Part shown: piece by piece, positions 17,464-20,791 of the stretch
How the letters are laid out: each line of letters begins with the position of its first letter
Numbering within the stretch: the first letter of the stretch is position 1
Assembly (NCBI GenBank): GCA_031287585.1
Contig: JAITST010000388.1
Coordinates: forward strand, 1 to 20,791
Length of the DNA stretch: 20,791 nucleotides
Source of the DNA: Planctomycetaceae bacterium
GTDB lineage: Bacteria > Planctomycetota > Planctomycetia > Pirellulales > Thermoguttaceae
Direction: 5' to 3'
Program-made: the position numbers and the translations under genes
Notes under the pieces: model-generated
Database searches by the model: none
Seen by the model: only the letters and a program-made list of their open reading frames with translations
What the model was told of the DNA's origin: nothing

Positions 17464-17802
17464 TCACAGCAAATCTTCAAACTCGTCTAGGGAATCACAT
17501 TGTATAGCACGCTTGACGAGCATTTTCAACATAGCACCACTGTGTACTCTGTTCAGTGAGGCAATTATTGATGGCGGAACATAGGTAAAACGCTCTGACA
17601 AAAAATCTATAATTAACTTGACCTGTCCCTTCGTTTCACCAATCTCAATCCCTTCCTGAATAATCCCCTTCGTAATAACCGTAGCCATCTCCGCACCATC
17701 CTTTCCTCTGAAAACTTTTTGAATACACTGACCGAGTTGTTCCGACGACAACTCTGATGTCCACGAACAATATCTTGCGATGTTGTCCGTCAAATCAAAC
17801 AT
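17464..17802 (-). CDS. Possible separate product: C-terminal part of the Rpn protein
   Basis: If translated alone from the ATG at 17802-17800, this frame gives 112 residues beginning MFDLTDNIARYC and containing the helical linker plus the DUF4351-like tail, but no nuclease residues. The ATG lies 10 nt upstream of the TGA of the nuclease frame, a geometry that allows reinitiation. In E. coli, rpn genes are reported to make a short C-terminal protein from an internal start that inhibits the full-length nuclease. This split arrangement could do the same, but may also be simple gene decay. Confidence 0.35.
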   Translation of the reverse strand: MFDLTDNIARYCSWTSELSSEQLGQCIQKVFRGKDGAEMATVITKGIIQEGIEIGETKGQVKLIIDFLSERFTYVPPSIIASLNRVHSGAMLKMLVKRAIQCDSLDEFEDLL

Positions 17803-18485
17803 TTGCTGCCTAACCAAATTCGCCGCAACACGTCTTCAAAATGTTCTGCAAACGTTCCGTCAGTCGCTCGCTTGAAACTTTCCGCAATCGCCTGCGAAAC
17901 CAAATTACCGGGCAACTTGTCGTAATCGAACGCTTGCATATCGATTACGACCACTCTAAACTGCGGCACAATCAACCGTAATCCCGCTGGTACATTCGGA
18001 AACATTCCCTGAAAAGTCAACTCGCGTTTCTGCTCACCGGCACCGTTGTACAGCAATATCATCACCGGCAACTTCGGAACAAACGTCTCCGAGTAACCCG
18101 CCGCCGTCCAATCTCCGTACAAAGACATTAACGCCTGCGTCAATAACTGAAGCGGAACAACACGGCTCGGCGACGATTTATGCTCGATGAAAATCATCAC
18201 GTCCGCATCGTTTTCCGTATCACGCAACTTCGTAACGAAAGGAATATCAAGAATAATTTCTTTCAACCTCTCGCTCAAAAAATGCGTCTGCGCAACTTCC
18301 AACTTATCAAGGTTAATCGTCTCCGCTACAACCGGCTCGGCGTAACAACGTATAAAATCCGTTGCGTAAATCGGATTCCCGATAGTCTTGCGGGCAAACC
18401 TGTCGTGCGGATTAACCGGATTCCAACTCGGTTTGCCAACTTCACCATTATCCGCGTTATTAACGCTTTCGTCAACCATCGTCAC
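17464..18485 (-). pseudogene. Rpn-family PD-(D/E)XK nuclease (transposase_31/YhgA-like), split by a -1 frame change
   Basis: The first frame (18485-17790, 231 residues) carries the nuclease domain: NPHDRFARKTIGNPIYATDF near the N-terminus, Asp80 in LDIP and Glu101-x-Lys103 in FIEHKSSPSR. This fits the 'D...EHQSSP' active site of Rpn proteins, DNases tied to recombination and phage defence. The usual C-terminal part continues in the -1 frame (17817-17464): a helix with EGIEIGETKGQ and a DUF4351-like end (LIIDFLSERF...AIQCDSLDEFEDLL). A TGA at 17838-17836 closes the second frame upstream, so the shift lies within about 17838-17790, with no obvious slippery run. Either it is a disabled gene, a sequencing error, or two coupled proteins (ATG at 17802 inside the end of the first frame). 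It starts 26 nt after tsf. Confidence 0.75.
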
Positions 18486-18511
18486 ATTCCTACGCCAACC
18501 GCAATCTCACA

Positions 18512-19345
18512 TCACATCGCACCAAGAACCCAATGCGTCATCTCAACAATTTCAATCCCGCCGTCCTTACAAACTTGCGAGACTTTCCGTGACGGGTCTT
18601 TCACAAACGGTTGGTCTAACAAACAACACTCCGCAAGGAATGCGTTTAGTTTCCCATCAGCGATTTTCGCGACGATGTTGTCCGGCTTATCAGCATTGTT
18701 TTGACGAACTTCCTCGTTAATCATCTCACGTTCTTTTTCAACAACGTCCGCAGACAAATCTTCACGTCTCAATGCCTTTGGTTTCATTGACGCAACGTGC
18801 ATACAAACGTCACGGGCAAGGGCAACTTCCTTACCAACAATTTTGAGGACAACGCCAACTGCCGCGTTATGATGCAGATAAGAACCGCAATCACCAACAA
18901 TCCGCTTAATCCGACCGACCTTGAATACCTCACGAATCTTGTTCATCAAGTCGTCAAAATCCTGCTGCAACGTCGTTGTTTTACCAGGCGTGTTCTGTTT
19001 CAATAACTCCGCGCCGTCCGCCGCTCCTTTGCCAGTCGCGAGTTGTTTTGCAAGGTTGTTGACCAGTGCAATAAATTCCTCGTTCTGTGTAACCGGCGCA
19101 CTCTCGCAAAGCAACTCGACCATCGCCGTCGTACCTGTCGCCGCGTCTGTATAAATCGCAATGCGTCCCGAACCAGTCTCGCGGTCAGAACGATTTCCCA
19201 TAGTTTTCTTTCCCGCTTTACGCAACAATTCGATTGCCGTTTCCTCATCACCGTTCGCCTCCTGCAACGCCTTCTTACATTCCATCATCGGGAGACCGGT
19301 ACGGTCACGAAACTTCTTAACTTGTGCGGCTGAAATATCTGCCAT
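18512..19345 (-). CDS. tsf: Translation elongation factor Ts
   Basis: This 277-residue EF-Ts is the nucleotide exchange factor that reloads EF-Tu with GTP. The N-terminal UBA-like domain has RTGLPMMECKKALQEANGD (15-33), the family signature. The core follows with VELLCESAPVTQNEEFIALV (76-95), where most bacteria have C-E-T-D-F-V; Asp and Phe of the TDFV motif, which contact EF-Tu in E. coli, are Ala and Pro here. The end (KDPSRKVSQVCKDGGIEIVE) is normal. The GAAAGGA ribosome binding site (19360-19354) lies 8 nt before the ATG. It follows rpsB in the usual order but after an unusually long 335-nt spacer, suggesting some independent control. Confidence 0.97.
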   Translation of the reverse strand: MADISAAQVKKFRDRTGLPMMECKKALQEANGDEETAIELLRKAGKKTMGNRSDRETGSGRIAIYTDAATGTTAMVELLCESAPVTQNEEFIALVNNLAKQLATGKGAADGAELLKQNTPGKTTTLQQDFDDLMNKIREVFKVGRIKRIVGDCGSYLHHNAAVGVVLKIVGKEVALARDVCMHVASMKPKALRREDLSADVVEKEREMINEEVRQNNADKPDNIVAKIADGKLNAFLAECCLLDQPFVKDPSRKVSQVCKDGGIEIVEMTHWVLGAM

Positions 19346-19680
19346 TATAAAATTCCTTTCGTATAAAAACTAACTACAAAAAAAAATGTTAAAAAACAAT
19401 ATCATACAAAGCACTCTCGTTAATCAAAACATTTACGCGATATATCACACTCTTGTACAACGAGAGTACCACAAAATTATTGACTTAAAAAGTAACGGCG
19501 CAGAACATAAAATTCTACAACACATCACAGTCATTATCTGCATTGTTCAACAACCGAATAGAATAACAGGTAAAATCTATTTCCCATTATTTATCCCGTA
19601 AGAACATGCCGCAAATACTTCCCGGATATATCTAGGACAATTCACGGTACATACCTACGGCTTTATCCGGCATTTTCTGT
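19346..19680 (-). other. rpsB-tsf spacer with inverted repeats and a possible tsf promoter
   Basis: No gene is supported in these 335 nt. ACTCTCGTT (19413-19421) and AACGAGAGT (19459-19467) are a perfect 9-bp inverted repeat with a 37-nt loop. CCGGATA (19622-19628) and TATCCGG (19664-19670) form another soon after rpsB. On the minus strand, TTGATT followed 15 nt later by TATGAT (around 19406) is a weak promoter candidate for tsf, inside the first repeat structure. The sequence is AT-rich near tsf. Confidence 0.4.
19413..19467 (-). promoter_or_regulatory. Inverted repeat in the tsf leader
   Basis: Perfect 9-bp arms lie 68-122 nt upstream of tsf. The near arm overlaps the spacer of the weak promoter TTGATT-N15-TATGAT. 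It could be an operator or, if transcribed from rpsB, an RNA stem that processes the rpsB-tsf message. The evidence is structural only. Confidence 0.35.
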
Positions 19681-20406
19681 TTATTTGTTGCCCAACTCAG
19701 CACGATTAATACCCGCCTGCTGCCGACCTTCGAGAACCGCGTCGGCTAAACAACGAATAATCAGGTCAATCGAACGAATTGAATCGTCGTTGCCCGGAAT
19801 CGGCAAATCAATTTCGTCGGGGTCGGAATCGGTATCAATCAGCCCAACAGTGACAATACCTAGTTTCCTCGCTTCGAGAACGGCGTTGTGTTCCTTACCC
19901 GGATCAACAATCACCATACATTGCGGGAAATGCGACATCTGACGAATACCGTTGAGGTTGCGATACATCTTTTTGTACTCGCGTGTCAACTGCGACTGCA
20001 TCTTTTTAGAATACGTTGCAAGTTCGTCGCTGTTGGTAATGATACGTTCAAGCTCTTCAAGACGACCGAGCCGGCTGCGAATTGTACGGAAGTTTGTCAA
20101 CGTACCGCCGAGCCAACGTTCCGCGACGTATGGCATTCCGCAGCGTTCTGACTCACGCATAACGGTTTCGGTTGCCTGACGTTTCGTCCCGACAAACAAG
20201 ACCAAACTACCGGAGGCGGCAACCTGACGTAAATACTTTTGAGCACGCAAGATTCCGCGAACAGTTTCGCGAACGTCGATAATATGAATCAACCTGCGGC
20301 GACCATAGACATAAGGACGCATTTTAGGATTCCACTGGCTCTTACGATGTCCGTAATGCACACCAGCGTCAACAAGTTCCTGAATGGAAACAGGGAGTTC
20401 TGCCAT
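19681..20406 (-). CDS. rpsB: 30S ribosomal protein S2
   Basis: This is a 241-residue S2, a component of the 30S platform, required for S1 binding in E. coli. It shows the family signatures VDAGVHYGHRKSQWNPKMRP (12-31), LFVGTKRQA, RWLGGTLTNFRTI and MVIVDPGKEHNAVLEARKLG followed by GLIDTDSDP. Length and both ends are normal. The start at 20406 is preceded by AGAAAG, a weak SD. It lies 148 nt downstream of a good promoter and 88 nt downstream of a hairpin-T8 element, so its expression may be controlled by attenuation. It is followed by tsf. Confidence 0.98.
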   Translation of the reverse strand: MAELPVSIQELVDAGVHYGHRKSQWNPKMRPYVYGRRRLIHIIDVRETVRGILRAQKYLRQVAASGSLVLFVGTKRQATETVMRESERCGMPYVAERWLGGTLTNFRTIRSRLGRLEELERIITNSDELATYSKKMQSQLTREYKKMYRNLNGIRQMSHFPQCMVIVDPGKEHNAVLEARKLGIVTVGLIDTDSDPDEIDLPIPGNDDSIRSIDLIIRCLADAVLEGRQQAGINRAELGNK

Positions 20407-20493
20407 TAGTAAATTCTTTCTGGAATTTTTCCGTTACCCGCGGCACACCGAAAACAAAGTTCAACGTTTAGGCAACGAAAGGAGCAAGCGGTC

Positions 20494-20533
20494 AAAAAAA
20501 AGCCAGTACCATCGGACCGCAATCGACGGCACT
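20494..20533 (-). terminator. Intrinsic terminator / candidate attenuator in the rpsB leader
   Basis: On the minus strand AGTGCCGTCG (20533-20524), a 9-nt loop, and CGATGGTACT (20514-20505) form a 10-bp stem with two G-U pairs, followed by GGC and eight T's (20501-20494). This is a textbook intrinsic terminator shape. It lies about 15 nt downstream of the predicted rpsB transcription start and ahead of the gene, so either it attenuates rpsB-tsf or it ends an upstream transcript. The leader's CGGGAC just before it can pair with GTCCG in the loop, a possible competing fold. Confidence 0.6.
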
Positions 20534-20553
20534 AGCAAAAATAAGTCCCGTCT

Positions 20554-20581
20554 AGTTTACCACAAATAAAAATTTTGTCAA
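20554..20581 (-). promoter_or_regulatory. rpsB promoter (sigma-70 type)
   Basis: On the minus strand a perfect TTGACA (20581-20576) is followed by a 16-nt AT-rich spacer and TAAACT (20559-20554). The bases just before the -10 are TGG, giving an extended -10 (TGn). It is the best promoter in the window and suits a ribosomal protein gene. The predicted start is near 20547, leaving a leader of about 140 nt. Confidence 0.65.
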
Positions 20582-20791
20582 GTCCAGATATTTTTACGCG
20601 CCCCCGCAATTCTGCAATTTCAGTGGAGTTGCCAACGAATCGCTCCCACGACACACTATTAGCAGTTTCAACAATCTGTACTCCAACAGCAAGTCCTGTA
20701 AAATAAGAAACTTGTGAAACGGAAGAGAGAGAGTTTTTAGAAGTTGTCACTTGTGATATACCTGTACTTTCCAAAAATTCACGATGGTAAA

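Larger units (their letters stand above)
20407..20791 (-). other. rpsB upstream region (right edge)
   Basis: This 385-nt region holds the rpsB promoter, a hairpin-T8 element and the leader. A minus-strand frame open from the window edge to 20532 (last residues GLDKIFICGKLDGTYFC) has no recognisable domain. The promoter lies inside it and its stop overlaps the hairpin. It may be the end of an unseen gene that uses the hairpin as terminator, or merely open by chance. Confidence 0.45.

Noticed and set aside
20532..20774. Minus-strand 80-codon frame upstream of rpsB as a gene
   Set aside because: It starts at TTG without an SD, has no recognisable domain, and contains the best promoter of the window. 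It could be the end of a gene beyond the edge, so it is only mentioned in the region entry.
1..20791. tRNA, rRNA or CRISPR loci
   Set aside because: No cloverleaf-like or rRNA-like segments and no regularly spaced identical repeats were seen in the intergenic regions on reading both strands.

Overview
The window reads as a chromosomal segment of a planctomycete (Planctomycetota, most like Pirellulales or the gut-associated Thermoguttaceae-type lineages). The best taxonomic evidence is the EF-Ts protein. It carries CESAPVTQNEEF where most bacteria have CETDFVARNEEF, a variant I recall from Pirellulales. The four-domain S1 protein with its GLKW tail and the 621-residue UbiD-like protein also fit. 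This assignment rests on recalled family features, not a search. All substantial genes lie on the minus strand, so transcription runs from high to low coordinates.

Right part (about 20.8 to 17.4 kb): a strong-looking promoter, then a hairpin with a T-run (a possible attenuator), then rpsB (ribosomal protein S2). A 335-nt spacer with inverted repeats separates it from tsf (EF-Ts). Where many bacteria have pyrH and frr, this window has a Rpn-family (PD-(D/E)XK, transposase_31-like) nuclease gene. That gene is split into two overlapping frames.

Middle part (17.4 to 13.0 kb): a compact run of three genes. They are an S1-domain ribosomal protein, a MerR-like HTH plus TPR protein whose ribosome binding site overlaps the S1 stop codon, and a UbiD-family (prFMN-type) decarboxylase. 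A 67-bp imperfect palindrome lies just downstream.

Autotransporter (12.6 to 4.4 kb): one gene of about 8.2 kb encodes a cysteine-free, 2730-residue type V secreted surface protein. It has a signal peptide, about 21 GGA[ILVM] Pmp-like repeats, several autotransporter-associated beta-strand (PATR) repeats and a C-terminal beta-barrel. It has its own long 5' leader with a TATAAT box.

Left part (4.4 kb to 1): a spacer with a possible decayed histidine-kinase fragment, then a GT2-like glycosyltransferase with a TPR-type helical tail, in which the usual acidic DxD-like motif reads SPNER. A spacer with two REP-like hairpins follows, then a GlmM-type phosphohexomutase. At the edge is an IS3-family transposase remnant abutting a 25-bp-arm palindromic element.

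Functionally the window combines core translation genes (S2, EF-Ts, S1) with envelope functions (amino-sugar mutase, glycosyltransferase, surface autotransporter) and two mobile or selfish-type genes (IS3 remnant, Rpn nuclease). The most unusual items are the split Rpn gene, the candidate attenuator before rpsB, the hybrid Pmp/PATR autotransporter, the altered EF-Ts TDFV motif, and the S1-MerR/TPR-UbiD gene set.
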